Shown: positions 36,701 through 49,160 of the stretch, piece after piece | Layout of the letters: each line of letters begins with the position of its first letter | Position numbering within the stretch: position 1 is the stretch's first letter | Assembly (NCBI RefSeq): GCF_024323335.1 | Contig: NC_066583.1 | Coordinates: forward strand, 362,989,877 to 363,053,876 | Reading direction: 5' to 3' | Source: Lathyrus oleraceus | Taxonomy: Eukaryota; Streptophyta; Magnoliopsida; Fabales; Fabaceae | Length of the DNA stretch: 64,000 nt | The notes under the pieces: model-generated | Seen by the model: only the letters and a program-made list of their open reading frames with translations | Database searches by the model: none | Told to the model about the DNA's origin: nothing | Translations under genes and position numbers: made by a program

Positions 36701-38616
36701 GGTTGAAAAATCAGGTGTTCATCATGAACTCAATGAATTTCAAAAATTGAATGCATAATCATGATGCCTCTATTGAGAGGACTTTAGCCAACACAAGATC
36801 CAAGCAAATAGATCAAAGGATGATGAGATTCGAAGGAAATACCAGTTGAAGAATAAGCTTGATTTCTGGAAACTTGAGCTCGATTCCTTGCTTTCTTTGC
36901 CAAAACAGAAGATCAGTGAGATGAATGATGAAGGTTTAGAAGCTCTAGATCCAAGAATTCAACCAGATGTAATTGAATTTTGGATCTGAAAAATTTAGAG
37001 AAAATGAACTAGCTTATTTAGGAAGGGCTATGGAGAGAATTCTGCAGCATTTCAGGTTGAATCAGGGTGTTTGAATGAGAGCTTACACGCCATGTATTTA
37101 TAGCCAATGCCATGCTGAAAGTGTGATTTCAAATTTGCATGAATGGATAGAGCCTCCATGCATGGGCCTGTACAGGCGCATGGAGGGCCCAATTCCAGTT
37201 GATTTGGCAAGCTGAGATCACAAATGAATGAAATGGACGTGCAACATAGATGTAATCAGCTCATGCATGGCAATTGAATAAGGTTTCCCAAAAATGCATT
37301 AAAAGTTCTCCTCTTCGAAAATGATATTTGCCAAATCCAAATATAGCCATGAGAGTAATGGTTGGAAAGGTCTTGATCTAAGGAACAATTGTTATGTTGG
37401 GCAAAATCCATTTGAAGTCTGGAAATTTATGAAATTTGAGTTTAAAGTGCAAGGTGCATGACATGTCAAGGCAAGGTTTCTAATTTTGGCCAATTTTCAA
37501 GCCCCTCTATTTTGATTATGCAAGCCTCAAATGGAAAACTCTCTAACATAAAAGTTGTAGATCGTTTCAAGACAATCAAAATGGACTTAAAGTTTGCATC
37601 ATTTGGATTTTTGATGAAAGAGTTATGGGTACTTGAAGTTGGACTTTTTTGCCTTTTAATGCCTTTGGTAAAAAAGGACCTATAATGTTTTTCATTATCA
37701 CATGTATTTCATTTGAGATTTTGAAATTTTTCTAAACATAACATTTGAAGTAGACATATTAATCTTTCCAAATAATTTGATACCACCTCAAAATCATAAA
37801 AAATGAATGAGTTATGTCCTTGGGAAGTTGACCTAAAATTAGGGTTTCAGTCTAAATGACCTATAATGTTTTGGAATGGATGATGACCTTCCAAGCTTCA
37901 AATCAATTTTTTATGAACATGAAAGTTGTTCATATTGTCCTTAAGAACATTTTTGCTTTTGGAATCATCTCCAATTTACCAACACATCAAAAGTTAGATC
38001 TCAGTGCATTTCAAAATAGTCAGATGAATTGACTGATCAACTTCTCAAGTCCACAACTCATACCTTGATGAAATGATGATTGAGGATGCTCAAATAAGTT
38101 CAAATATGCATGAAATGGTAAATTAAAGAACTTTCCTTGATTGTATTTGACCATGGGTTGAGGCTGCTTCATGAGCAAGGCATTGTTGTACACAGATGAA
38201 TTAGGGTTTCTCTGGGGAACAAACCTCAAACCCTTTGACTTGTTTTGATCAAAAATGATGAATTGAGATACTAGGGAGGCATATTTGATGGATGAGAGCT
38301 TTGGGAACCATTACCATGCCTGCTTTCATCTTCTCTTGACCATGTCATTGCACAAAGGATCTTCTAGAAGCTTTTGACATTGTGATTGCTCAAACTACAA
38401 ACAAAAGATGTTAGTGACATATTTTTGTGCTTTTGGTTAATGAAAAAAATGAGAAAAGCAATAGTACAATTCAAGCATGCTTGGTGATATCAAACCACTC
38501 ACAAAGAGTCCCATCCAAAGGCAAGGGGAACCAAGATGCTTATGATCCTTGAGGCTTTTGCAAATGCAATGTTGTGATGTCATGAGGGATCTTAGGGACA
38601 AAATCGGGGTCTTACA
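33709..38616 (-). mobile_element. Ogre-like solo LTR (family A, copy 2), inverted
   Basis: On the minus strand it starts TGTAAGACCCCGATTTTGTC (38616 downward) and ends GAATACCCCGCTACA (33709). The family A copy at 14522-55194 has the same ends. TGAGG lies on both sides (33704-33708 and 38617-38621), a 5-bp target duplication. There is no internal region or partner LTR, so it is a solo LTR of about 4.9 kb. A TATAAATA box is at 37095-37102 (minus). A second possible left edge lies at 33665, because the border region is tandemly duplicated. Confidence 0.85.
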
Positions 38617-39760
38617 TGAGGCATAGTTTATTCTGAAAGCATACTACAATGAGGTTGTGTTTAACCTGACTCCAAATGATTTTTGTTAACCATTTGATGG
38701 CACAAACTTACATGTTGTGAATGACTTGATCATCATTGTGTTCTTATCAATGACTCGTTCACTGTATTTCACCCGTTCATATCAATAAACTCTGATTTCA
38801 AATTTTTGCATAAACACTGCATTAAAATTACCATTTTGGAATGAACAATCTTATTTGCGAGTCAACCCTTAGCATTAAAGAAATTCCAACAATATACAAT
38901 TGAGGAATTTGATAAGGTGAAAGAAGTCCAGTCATGGGAAAATCACTTTGAGTATCATTCAATCCGACCCAATCACCCTAAGGTTCACTTAGCAAAAAGT
39001 GATTTGCTTCAAGACTCAGACCGGGGCAAGCCACCTCAGAAGCTCATTGAGTCCAACTATCCAAAGACAGTCAATCAGAAGTCTACCATTCCAGGTTTTG
39101 GTGAATTAGGGTCAGGCCACTGCGGTATGCAAACATTGGGGCAAGCCATCTCGAGATTGTCTCATGTCGAGCTGTTCCAAACTCACTTTCAAGGTGAACA
39201 TCTTCAAAGACCCAACAAACTGAGGCAAGATGAGCCACAGAGGGGAAGAATCTCTTTCTTCATGCTTTCAAATTGCTCAAACGAATTCTGCCACACGTCA
39301 ACAACTATTGAGTTTAAGATGAGTGCCCGAAAGTTATGCTAGCACGATTCATTAATCCTCCGAAAGGATCCATTTGGATAAGTTGTGGCCCTCAAGATTG
39401 ATAAAATTCTCCTTTGACAATATCTATCACATATATTTGGTTGAGTTCTCGGTGTTAAGGAATCATGATATCCATAAAAAGCCTCTACAACTCCCAGTCC
39501 ACTCAAGTGTCAGCATTCTCATAATCACGATCATTCATATATCATGCATAAAAGAATTCAAAGCATGCATAGCCAAAATGTACTTCGTGCTCATTTTGCA
39601 TTGACCCAGGTCTTGTTGTTGATCCTATATCCTTTGACCTCTAATTCCAGTTTGTCTTTGGTGCCCTTAAACCATCATCCGGTTTTCGCAGTCATTTTCA
39701 AGTCTAACTCAGTTGGCACCTATCAAAAAAAAAATCCAAGAGGTTCATTTCCTTTTTGGA
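38617..39760 (+). other. Family B 3' internal region with a degenerate frame
   Basis: Continuation of the interior of family B after the solo LTR. An open frame of 141 codons at 38917-39342 (HFEYHSIRPNHPKVHLAKSD and on) has no recognised domain and is not supported as a gene. The rest is untranslated sequence. Confidence 0.45.
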
Positions 39761-40335
39761 TTATCCGATGAATTTCCGGATTACTCCTTGGTTTATTGAT
39801 GTATTTCCATAACTTGTCTGATGTGTTTCCAGATGTTTCCTCACCTATCTGATGTATGCTCAAATATGTTTGACTTGTATTCTGATGTATTTCCAGAATT
39901 TCCTCGGCGTATTATCGGATATGTCTATATTCTGTTGTATCTCCAGAATATCACTTGTAATTCTGATGCATTTCCAGAATTCGTTTCTTTTACTCTCCGA
40001 TGAATTCCCGAACATGTCATTTTATTCTGACACACTTCCAGAACCCTTATGCCATTCCCTAGCACTATTTTAAGGCTCATTGGTGTCTCATAAAATTCAG
40101 TTGTCACTAGCATTATTCCAAGCTCAATTGTTACTAGAACTCATTTTAAATCCAATTGTCGTTGGCATCACTGTCAGTCTGTTTATAAATACATTTGTGA
40201 TTGATATCTAAAGTTTGGTTGTCGCTGACATCATTTCAAGTCCAATTGTTGTTGGCAAAATCCGTTAAAGAATCTGGTTGTAATCCATTGCTTACGGTCA
40301 AAGTCCAATTGTTGTTGGCACGTACAGAGAGTTTG
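39760..40335 (+). repeat. Two short degenerate tandem-repeat blocks
   Basis: 39760-40050: units of about 30-40 bp based on TCTGATGTATTTCCAGAATT. 40080-40335: units based on TCCAATTGTTGTTGGCA. They precede the larger 52-bp array in the 3' untranslated part of family B. Confidence 0.7.
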
Positions 40336-40584
40336 AATACCTTGTCTTTCCTGATGGTTCCGTGAAAGTCATGTATAACTCACCATCTTGAGGAATTCCC
40401 GGAAGCTCAGAGGTTTTGTTTGATTTTCTCTGTAAAGAATCATCATAGCCTTTTGCGTGGATGATCTACTTATAAGAAGACTTCCGTTTATCTTTGTTTT
40501 GCATAAATCCCCTGTTAGGAATCTCCAAAATCTGTGATTGGATGAGTTTCTTGTGAGAGATCTCCAAAACTATCAGATGTATTC

Positions 40585-42335
40585 TAAAGTGTCAGGTCAT
40601 GTATGAACCTATTGATGAAACTTGCTTTGTATGTTTTCCAATATTCTCAGGTCATGTATGAACCTAATGATAAAACTCCTTTTGATTTTTCCCAAGTGAT
40701 GTCAGGTCATGTATGAACCTGTTAATTGAGCATTCTTTGAATAGTCAAGTGTTGTCAGGTCATGTATGAACCTGGTGTTGAAAATTCTTTGAATGTTCTT
40801 GTTTCGTCAGGTCATGTATGAACCTGCTTTTGAAATTCTTTGAATAGTCAAGTGTTGTCAGGTCATGTATGAACCTGTTGCTGAATCTTTTGTTTCCAAT
40901 GTTGTCAAGTCATGTATGAACTTGTTGTGGAAATTTTCTCAAAATGTTCAAGTTGGTCATCGGGTCATGTATCAACCTGTTGATATACTTTTTTTGAATT
41001 TTTCTGAGTTTGTTAGGTCATGTTTGAACCTACTGTCAGAACTTCTTGATGTTCCAGCATTGTCAGGTCATGTATGAACCCGTTGCTGTTGAGCCTTTAT
41101 TCCAGTATTACCAGGTCATGTCTGAACATGTTTTGAAGAATCTTTTTCTTTGATTATTTCAGTGTTGTCAGGTCATGTATGAACTTGTTGATACACTCTT
41201 TTTGATTTTTCTATTTGTTGTCAAGTCATGTTGGAACTTGCTGTCAAAACAGTTCTTGGTATTCCCCAGCATTGTTAGGTCATGTATGAACCCGTTGCTG
41301 TTGAGCCTTTATTCCAGTATTACCAGGTCATGTCTGAACCTGTTTTGAAGAATATTTTTCTCTGATTATTCCAGTGTTGTCAGGTCATGTATGAACCTGT
41401 TGCTGAACCTTTTGTTCCAATGTTGTCAAGTCATGTATGAACTTGTTGTGGAAATTTTCTCAAAGTGTTCAAGTTTGTCATCAAGTCATGTATGAACCTG
41501 TTGATATACTCTTTTTGAATTTTTCTGAGTTTGTTAGGTCATGTCTGAACCTACTGTCAGAACTTCTTGATATTCCCCAGCATTGTCAGGTCATGTATGA
41601 ACCCGTTGTTGTTGAGCCTTTATTCCAGTATTACCAGGTCATGTCTGAACCTGTTTTGAAGAATCTTTCTCTTTGATTATTCCAGTGTCGTCAAGTCATG
41701 TATGAACTTGTTGTGGAAATTTTATCAAAGTGTTCAAGTTTGTCATCAGGTCATGTATGAACCTGTTGGTATACTCTTTTTAATTTTTTCTGAGTTTGTT
41801 AGGTCATGTATGAACCTGCTGTCAGAACCGTTCTTGGTATTCCCCAACATTGTTAGGTCATGTATGAACCCGTTGCTGTTGAGCCTTTATTCCAGTATTA
41901 CCAGGTCATGTCTGAACCTGTTTTGAAGAATCTTTTTTCTTTGATTATTCCAGTGTTGTCAGGTCATGTATGAACCTGTTGCTGAACCTTTTGTTCCAAT
42001 GTTGTCAAGTCATGTATGAACTTGTTGTGGAAATTTTCTCAAAATGTTCAAGCTGGTCATTAGGTCATGTATGAACCTGTTGATATACTCTTTTTGAATT
42101 TTTCTGAGTTTGTTAGGTCATGTCTGAACCTGCTGTCAGACCTTCTTAATATTCCCCAGCATTGTCAGGTCATGTATGGACCTACTATTGAGCTTTCATT
42201 CCAGTATTACCAGGTCATGTATGAACCTATTTTGAAGAATCTTTCTCTATGATTGTTTCAGTGTTATCAGGTCATGTATGAACCTGTTGTAGAAATTTTT
42301 CTTATTCGGGTTTAGTAAGTCATGTGTGAACTTAC
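40585..42335 (+). repeat. Tandem array, about 34 units of roughly 52 bp
   Basis: The core CAGGTCATGTATGAACCTG recurs about every 50 bp from 40592 to 42316; I counted 34 occurrences, some altered. A higher-order block with GTTGAGCCTTTATTCCAGTATTAC recurs near 41075, 41290, 41605 and 41875. The array lies between the lost pol and the polypurine tract. Tandem arrays in this position are known for Ogre elements (PisTR-A-like). Open frames across it (MYEPV.. repeats) only reflect the absence of stops in the repeat. Confidence 0.92.
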
Positions 42336-42694
42336 TATCGAAATCTCTTGTATTCTAAGTGTCGTTCATCGAATTTCACTTTGAGTACTCTCCAGTGTGT
42401 GTCTGACTCTCCAACAAGTTTGTTATCCCCAGCGGTTTGTTTTACCCTATTGTGTCTGTTTCTTTGTGGGCCATCAGTACTCCCCACAGATTGGTCTGTC
42501 CAGTGGCATCTCCTGTTAAGGATTCACCATGTCCCTAACAAGACAAATTCAAAAAAAGAGAATCTTGCATCCATGCATATCATATCATAGCATTTTCATT
42601 TCAGGATCAAAATCAGGGTTTTCTTAGTATTTAAATATCTTCTCCTATGATCATATGAATGTCGTCCTACTTCATATTCTCGGGTTGAAGATAC

Positions 42695-42709
42695 TTAAAT
42701 AGGGGCAAC
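42695..42709 (+). other. Polypurine tract of family B
   Basis: TTAAATAGGGGCAAC sits directly before the 3' LTR start TGTCACACC. The AGGGG run just upstream of the LTR is what plus-strand priming needs. Confidence 0.6.
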
Positions 42710-42833
42710 TGTCACACCCCGATTTTGACCCTGATATTCATATCATTATTTCATTCATTTTCTTTGTTCCTCACGATTTTGTTTCCTCTAACATGGTACC
42801 CCCTGTTGTTTTCGTGAGCATCAAGTGGCCTCC

Positions 42834-44632
42834 TGTAACACCCTTCTACCCCAAACGACATATTTAATTAGATTATCAGAGTACAACATGTAGAAGAGTT
42901 TACATTTCTTAAAACATAACACTTATCGCATCACAACATAAATCATATTATTTATTTTATTAAAACTTCGCAGCGGACAACAACATAAATATTATAAAAA
43001 TGTTTCAACATTATCTCAACAAATTAGTCATCATAAACAACGTAACTAATAATATATTATCTATCGAATCCCATAATCCCGGTGTCACATGACCAGAGCA
43101 TTTGACTCGACTCTGTAGAATAACTCTACACTTATTCCTGGAACCTCAACAATAGCTACTCCACTTTATCTGCACATTGCTCATCATAGATGAACATAAA
43201 CACATGCAGAAGGGGTGAGAATTACATTATTAAATAATAATATAACGACAGAAATATAAACATAAATATATTTCACATATGCCAACACAATTCATCATAA
43301 TCATCATAATCCATAAACTCATGAACATCAACAACACAACACATCAAATGCAATGCACACACCCATGCATGACTCAACACGACTCGGTATACCCATTTTG
43401 TGACCAACTACAGGATCACTACTCCCAGATTCATCACCATAGAATCCGAGTTCCCCACAAGGAACCAAGCCTCTCAACAAGCCCGGAGTCAACAACATCA
43501 TTGGAACTCAGTCCGTTCATCACTAGGCATCAGCCTTTCATGAATGCATGCACATCAAACATGCATCATAATCAACATAGCAACAACAACATCATATAGT
43601 CATGTTATCATCATCATTAACACATTCTATCACAAAAGCATATCACATCATGCCACACGATCAAACACAGTGTTAGCACGCTCTACTAATATCTATACCA
43701 TTCAAAGCAACGGGAAATGATCCCTCGTATACCATGCATCAGCTAAGTTACCTCGCTCAGCCTAAACAACCAAAAACTGCACAACAACAGCCCAGGAAGG
43801 CCACAAGTCTGCCCATACGCGTATTGCCTATGCCCATACGCGTATTGCCCACGCCTGGCCAAATCCATACGCGTATTGGCCATTCCCATACGCGTATGCT
43901 ACGCGTATCACTTCCCCATACGCGTACCACCAGAGACCATTTCACGTTCAAAATTCCATCTTCCTCATCCATACGCGTATTGCCTAGCGCCATACGCGTA
44001 CCAGCCATCTCATACGCGTATTGCCTAGTGCCATACGCGTATGACCAGAGACCAGATTTCCAGATCTGCAATGGCCTTCTCTGCTACGAGATCTATCCAA
44101 ATTCATCCTTCCACAGTCCAAATTTCGCACAAACTCACTCATATCATCTAATACAATTAGTCTCCTATTCGATTTCACAAATCCTAACATCATTGCATAT
44201 AATTTCTACGAATTCCTTCGATTAAAATCCCAATTTCGTTCATCTAACATTTCACCATTTTCAGCATATTATTAGTTAATAAGGTTCAGACCCCTTACCT
44301 CTTTGGATTGAAGGAAGCTCTGAGCAATCTTTGGCCTTTTCCTCTTCCTTCTCTTTCTCTTCAGCGTTTCCCTTTCCCTCTGACTCTGAGACACAATACG
44401 TGAAAAACCAACTCTGAGTTCTCCTTTGGACTTTTTTATCCAATTTCCACTTTTACCCTTCCACTCTTCATATTCCACTTATTTTATTATTTAATTATTA
44501 TTAAAATAAATAACACCTATAATAATAATAATAATAATAATAATTCCCGATATTATTTAATAATTCCTTTTACCTTCCAATAATCATATTAAATAATATT
44601 TAAATTACTCTAACAATATTTGGGGTGTTACA
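42834..44632 (-). repeat. Chromovirus 3' LTR
   Basis: 1,799 bp, TGTAACACCC...GGGTGTTACA. Contains ten ACGCGT palindromes between 43817 and 44040, most in the context CCATACGCGTATTGCC. It is 21 bp longer than the other LTR because one TATGCCCATACGCGTATTGCC-type unit is present twice. An (ATA)n-like run lies near 44520-44543. The open frames of this region on both strands are products of the repeat and not genes. Confidence 0.93.
43817..44040. promoter_or_regulatory. Cluster of ten ACGCGT boxes in chromovirus LTR
   Basis: Ten ACGCGT palindromes in about 225 bp, mostly inside ATACGCGTAT. ACGCGT fits the CGCG-box consensus (A/C/G)CGCG(G/T/C) bound by calmodulin-binding CAMTA factors. The match is seen directly; binding is inference. 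The 5' LTR has nine (50144-50346). Confidence 0.6.
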
Positions 44633-44633
44633 A

Positions 44634-44648
44634 CTCTCCCCCACTTTA
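44634..44648 (-). other. Chromovirus polypurine tract
   Basis: The minus strand reads TAAAGTGGGGGAGAG directly before the 3' LTR, as expected for plus-strand priming. Confidence 0.75.
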
Positions 44649-44674
44649 GAAGTTTTCGTCCTCGAAAACATACC

Positions 44675-47600
44675 TCAAGCAAATAGAGCCGGATACGACT
44701 CCTTCATCTGATCTTCACGCTCCCAAGTCAAGCTCTCACCAGCTGGACCTCCCCAAACAACTTTCACTAGAGCAATCTCCTTACCTCTCAGGGTCTTCTC
44801 TTCTCGGTCATCTATCCGAATTGGCAACACCTCAACGGTCAAATTATCCCTCACCTGGATATCATCCAACTGAACAACATGCGAAGGATCCGCAATATAT
44901 TTTCTCAACTGAGATACATGAAGCACATCATGCAGATTAGAAAGCAACGGCGGTAAAGCTATCCGATACGCCACTTCCCCAACCCTCTTCAAAATCTGAT
45001 ACGGACCCACAAACCTCAGAGTAAGCTTTTTAGACTTTAAAGCTCTACCCACACCTGTCGTCGGAGTAACTCTCAAGAACACATGATCTCCCTCTTGGAA
45101 CTCAAGTGCCTTTCTCCTCTTATCATGATAACTCTTCTGACGACTCTGAGAAATCTTCATTTTCTCTTGAATCATCTTAACTCTTTCAGTCGTTTGCTGT
45201 ACAATCTCAGGTCCGAGTACAACACTCTCACCTGATTCATACCAACACAATGGAGTTCTACACCTCCTACCATACAATGCTTCATATGGAGCCATACCGA
45301 TACTAGCATGAAAACTATTATTATAAGTAAACTCCACCAACGGCAAATAACTATCCCAAGAACCACTCTGCTCCAACACACAAGCTCTCAACAAATCCTC
45401 CAAGGATTGGATAGTTCTTTCAGTCTGACCATCAGTCTGAGGATGGTAAGCTGAACTCAACCTCAACTTAGTCCCCAACGCTTTCTGCAAACTTTCCCAA
45501 AATCTAGAAGTAAATCTGGGATCTCTATCAGACACAATACTGGATGGAATACCATGCAGCCTCACTATCTCCTCGATATACAACTCTGCCAACTTCTCTA
45601 AAGAGTGATTAATCTTCATCGGCAAGAAATGCGCCGACTTAGTCAATCGATCCACAATCACCCAAATAGAATCATTACCTTTCACCGTCCTCGGCAATCC
45701 CGTCACAAAATCCATGGAAATGCTATCCCACTTCCATTCAGGAATCTTCAAAGGTTGCATCATACCTGCCGGTTTCTGATGTTCAATCTTTGACTTCTGA
45801 CAAGTCAAACAGGCATACACAAACTTAGCAACATCTCTTTTCATACCAGCCCACCAAAACAATTTCTTCAAATCTTGATACATTTTAGTTGCACCTGGAT
45901 GGATGCTCAATCCACTCCTATGGCCCTCTTCAAGAATACTCTTTTTCAATTCAGACACCTCAGGAACACAAACTCTACCTTTAAATCGCAGGATGCCATT
46001 CCCATCAATCTCAAAATTACCACCATTACCCTGGTTAACCATAGTAATATGATCAACTAGAGCGACATCAACTTGCTGGCCATTCCGAATATCTTCCAGA
46101 ATTCCACTAGTCAACTTCAGCATACCCAACTTTACACTATTGGCGGAAACTTCACAACCTAAACTCATATCACGGAACTGTTCAATTAACTCAAGCTCCC
46201 GAACCATCATCATAGACATATGTAGAGACTTTCTACTCAGCGCATCTGCAACTACATTAGCCTTACCGGGATGGTAACTCAATTCAAAGTCAAAATCCTT
46301 CAGTAATTCTAACCACCTTCTCTGCCTCATATTTAACTCTTTCTGATCAAACAGATACTTCAGACTCTTGTGATCACTGAACACTTCGAATCTGGAACCA
46401 TACAGATAATGCCTCCACATTTTCAACACAAATACAACAGCTGCAAGTTCTAGATCATGCGTAGGATAATTCCTCTCATGAACTTTCAACTGTCTAGAAG
46501 CATAAGCTACAACTTTACCATTCTGCATCAAAACACCACCAAGACCCATCAAAGAAGCATCACAATAAACAACGAAGGACTCACCAGGATTAGGCAAGAT
46601 CAACACTGGAGCACTGGTCAACCGCCTCTTCAACTCAACAAAACTCGCTTCACAAGCTGTATCCCACACATACACTTGACCCTTCTTAGTCAACTGCGTC
46701 AATGGCAATGCCAACTTAGAGAAGCCCTCAATAAATCTGCGATAATAACCAGCTAACCCCAGAAAACTGCGTATCTCAGTAGCAGACTTCGGAGTCTCCC
46801 ACTGTAATACAGCATCAACTTTAGCCGGATCAACAGAAATCCCACCACTCGAAATCACATGGCCAAGGAAACTCACTTCCTTCAACCAGAACTCACATTT
46901 AGATAACTTTGCATATAATTTCTTTTCTCTTAACACCTGCAAAACAATTCTCAGATGTCCTGCATGCTCTTCTTCCGTCTTAGAATATATCAATATATCA
47001 TCTATGAACACCACAACAAAATTATCAAGGTATGGATGAAATATACGATTCATATATTCCATAAACACACCTGGAGCATTAGACACACCGAACGGCATCA
47101 CAGTGTATTCATAATGACCATACCTTGTACGGAAAGCAGTCTTCGCAATATCATCTGACTTCACTCGGATCTGATGATAACCCGACCGCAAATCAATCTT
47201 ACTGAAAACATGCGCTCCAACCAACTGGTCCATCAAATCATCAATCCTCGGCAATGGATACCGATTCTTGATAGTCACCTTATTCAACTGCCGATAATCG
47301 ACACACAACCTCATCGTACCTTCCTTCTTCTTCACTAACAATACTGGTGCACCCCAAGGAGAAACACTTGGACGCACAAACTTCTTCTCAAGCAATTCTT
47401 CAAGTTGCTTCTTCAATTCAACTAATTCAGTTGCCGACATTCTATAAGGAGACATCGACACCGGACTCGTACCTGGTACTAAGTCAATGGCAAATTCGAC
47501 TTCACATTCTGGAGGTAATTCACTTACATCCTCCGGAAACACATCCTGAAATTCACAGACAACAGGCAAATCTACACTCACCACTTTCTTATCCGTTTGC

Positions 47601-49087
47601 AGAGATGCAAATAAAGCGAATATCTGAGCTTCATCTTTCACAAATTCCCCCACCTGCTTAGCAGATAGAAATCTTGCCTCATCATTCTCACCAACTTCAG
47701 AAAATCGCACCGTCTTCCTATAGCAGTTGATAAACACGCCATAGAATTCTAGCCAATTCATTCCCAGAATAATATCAATTTGGTGCAAGGGCAAGCACAC
47801 CAAATCAACCACGAACTCTCTCTCAAAGATCGTCAAATGACAACCTCGACAAACAACAGAAGTTTTCACCGAACCATTAGCAGGAGTATCTATCACCATA
47901 CTTCCGCCTAGGGACGACATAATCACACCAATCCTGGTCGCACACTCATACGAAATAAACGAATGAGTAGCACCAGTATCAACAATGGCAAGCAATTCAA
48001 CATTATTAATCAAGCAAGTACCTTTAATCAGATTATCTTCTTTAGGAGCTTCAGCCCCACTCAGAGCAAACACCCTACCAGTAGTATGAGCTGCAGTAGC
48101 CGCCTTCTCCGGTTTCGAGCACTGCGAATTGATATGGCCTTTCTCGCCGCAATTAAAACATGTCGGACCAGCATCCTTACATTCCGTAACTCTATGACCA
48201 GCCTGACCGCATCGGAAACATCTCAGCACTTTCTTGGTACAGCTATCAGCACGGTGGCCTGGCTCGCCACACTTGAAACATTTACCAGCTATGGGAGATC
48301 CTCCCCCACTTGGCTTCTTCTCATCTACCACTTTCTGCTTACCTTTACCATTCGGAGATGCATAAGGACTACCACGATCCTTATTCTTCTTCTCACTAAG
48401 ACTCTTGTAGTGAGCAGTCCTAGCCTTGCTATCTTCGTCAAATATCCTGCACTTATTAACCAGTGTAGGAAACCTACGAATCTCCTGGTAACCAATTCCT
48501 TGTTTGATCTCGGGACGCAACCCGTTCTCAAACTTGACACACTTGGATTCCTCAGCATTAGCATTATTATAATGAGGACAATACTGTACCAGCTCCTCAA
48601 ACTTCGAAGCGTAATCAGCAACAGACATGTTACCCTGCTTCAGTTCTAGAAATTCCATCTCCTTCTTACATCGCACATCAGCAGGAAAATATTTCTCCAG
48701 AAAGGCCGTCTTGAACCTTTCCCAAGTCATCTCAGCACCTGGTACTTCAATCCTCTGGCGAGTGTTATCCCACCAGTTCTCAGCCTCTTCAGATAACATA
48801 TGCGTACCAAACTGCACCTTCTGTGCTTCATTACACGTCATCACCCGGAAAATCTTCTCAATTTCCTTCAGCCAAATCTGAGCACCATCTGGATCATAGC
48901 GCCCTTTGAATGTAGGAGGGTTATTCTTCAGAAACCTTCCCAAATTCCTAAACTCGTCGACCGGCGGATTCTGCTGCGCCTGCATAGCCTGCGCCATAGC
49001 AGCCAAAGCCTCAGCAATCGCACGGTCATTTTCTCCAGCCATACTCTGCACAACACAACCACAACCGTTAAATATCGACAGTGTCAT
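44675..49087 (-). CDS. Chromovirus Gag-Pol polyprotein with chromodomain
   Basis: A single uninterrupted frame of 1,470 codons. The likely start is the internal MAGEND at residue 16 (49042), as in related elements. Domains: retrotransposon gag about 70-215; three CCHC knuckles at 270-283, 290-303 and 310-323; protease with DTGA at 370-373; reverse transcriptase about 575-755 with FIDD at 694-697; RNase H with YCDAS at 841-845; integrase with H1056/H1063/C1093/C1096 zinc finger and D1126/D1187/E1223 triad (35-residue spacing between the last two); GPY-like region about 1360-1375; C-terminal chromodomain about 1412-1470 (KVVWGG, LTWERE). All catalytic residues I can check are intact, so it may be active. 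The chromodomain would direct integration to marked chromatin. Frames on the opposite strand are shadows. Confidence 0.95.
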   Translation of the reverse strand: MTLSIFNGCGCVVQSMAGENDRAIAEALAAMAQAMQAQQNPPVDEFRNLGRFLKNNPPTFKGRYDPDGAQIWLKEIEKIFRVMTCNEAQKVQFGTHMLSEEAENWWDNTRQRIEVPGAEMTWERFKTAFLEKYFPADVRCKKEMEFLELKQGNMSVADYASKFEELVQYCPHYNNANAEESKCVKFENGLRPEIKQGIGYQEIRRFPTLVNKCRIFDEDSKARTAHYKSLSEKKNKDRGSPYASPNGKGKQKVVDEKKPSGGGSPIAGKCFKCGEPGHRADSCTKKVLRCFRCGQAGHRVTECKDAGPTCFNCGEKGHINSQCSKPEKAATAAHTTGRVFALSGAEAPKEDNLIKGTCLINNVELLAIVDTGATHSFISYECATRIGVIMSSLGGSMVIDTPANGSVKTSVVCRGCHLTIFEREFVVDLVCLPLHQIDIILGMNWLEFYGVFINCYRKTVRFSEVGENDEARFLSAKQVGEFVKDEAQIFALFASLQTDKKVVSVDLPVVCEFQDVFPEDVSELPPECEVEFAIDLVPGTSPVSMSPYRMSATELVELKKQLEELLEKKFVRPSVSPWGAPVLLVKKKEGTMRLCVDYRQLNKVTIKNRYPLPRIDDLMDQLVGAHVFSKIDLRSGYHQIRVKSDDIAKTAFRTRYGHYEYTVMPFGVSNAPGVFMEYMNRIFHPYLDNFVVVFIDDILIYSKTEEEHAGHLRIVLQVLREKKLYAKLSKCEFWLKEVSFLGHVISSGGISVDPAKVDAVLQWETPKSATEIRSFLGLAGYYRRFIEGFSKLALPLTQLTKKGQVYVWDTACEASFVELKRRLTSAPVLILPNPGESFVVYCDASLMGLGGVLMQNGKVVAYASRQLKVHERNYPTHDLELAAVVFVLKMWRHYLYGSRFEVFSDHKSLKYLFDQKELNMRQRRWLELLKDFDFELSYHPGKANVVADALSRKSLHMSMMMVRELELIEQFRDMSLGCEVSANSVKLGMLKLTSGILEDIRNGQQVDVALVDHITMVNQGNGGNFEIDGNGILRFKGRVCVPEVSELKKSILEEGHRSGLSIHPGATKMYQDLKKLFWWAGMKRDVAKFVYACLTCQKSKIEHQKPAGMMQPLKIPEWKWDSISMDFVTGLPRTVKGNDSIWVIVDRLTKSAHFLPMKINHSLEKLAELYIEEIVRLHGIPSSIVSDRDPRFTSRFWESLQKALGTKLRLSSAYHPQTDGQTERTIQSLEDLLRACVLEQSGSWDSYLPLVEFTYNNSFHASIGMAPYEALYGRRCRTPLCWYESGESVVLGPEIVQQTTERVKMIQEKMKISQSRQKSYHDKRRKALEFQEGDHVFLRVTPTTGVGRALKSKKLTLRFVGPYQILKRVGEVAYRIALPPLLSNLHDVLHVSQLRKYIADPSHVVQLDDIQVRDNLTVEVLPIRIDDREEKTLRGKEIALVKVVWGGPAGESLTWEREDQMKESYPALFA

Positions 49088-49140
49088 TTACACTAATCGA
49101 CCAACAGGGAAAACCTCACATTATGACTCGACTGGACTAA

Positions 49141-49156
49141 CCAGGCTCTGATACCA
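49141..49156 (-). other. Chromovirus primer-binding site (tRNA-iMet)
   Basis: The minus strand reads TGGTATCAGAGCCTGG, four bases after the 5' LTR end. This complements the 3' end of initiator Met tRNA, the usual primer of plant chromoviruses. Confidence 0.85.
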
Positions 49157-49160
49157 CTAA

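Noticed and set aside
40865..42252. Several overlapping open frames repeating MYEPV/RSCLNLLSE-like peptides
   Set aside because: They come from the 52-bp tandem array lacking stops in one frame; no domain and no start context.
40585..42335. CRISPR-like appearance of regularly spaced 19-bp repeats
   Set aside because: Plant nuclear DNA; the spacers are themselves repeated and degenerate; no cas genes. It is a retrotransposon 3' tandem array.
43279..44478. Open frames in the chromovirus LTR (and identical ones at 49606-50784)
   Set aside because: Present in both LTRs, rich in repeated ACGCGT-derived peptides, and outside the internal coding region.
45172..49151. Many plus- and minus-strand frames inside the chromovirus gag-pol region
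   Set aside because: Shadows of the 1,470-codon polyprotein in other frames.
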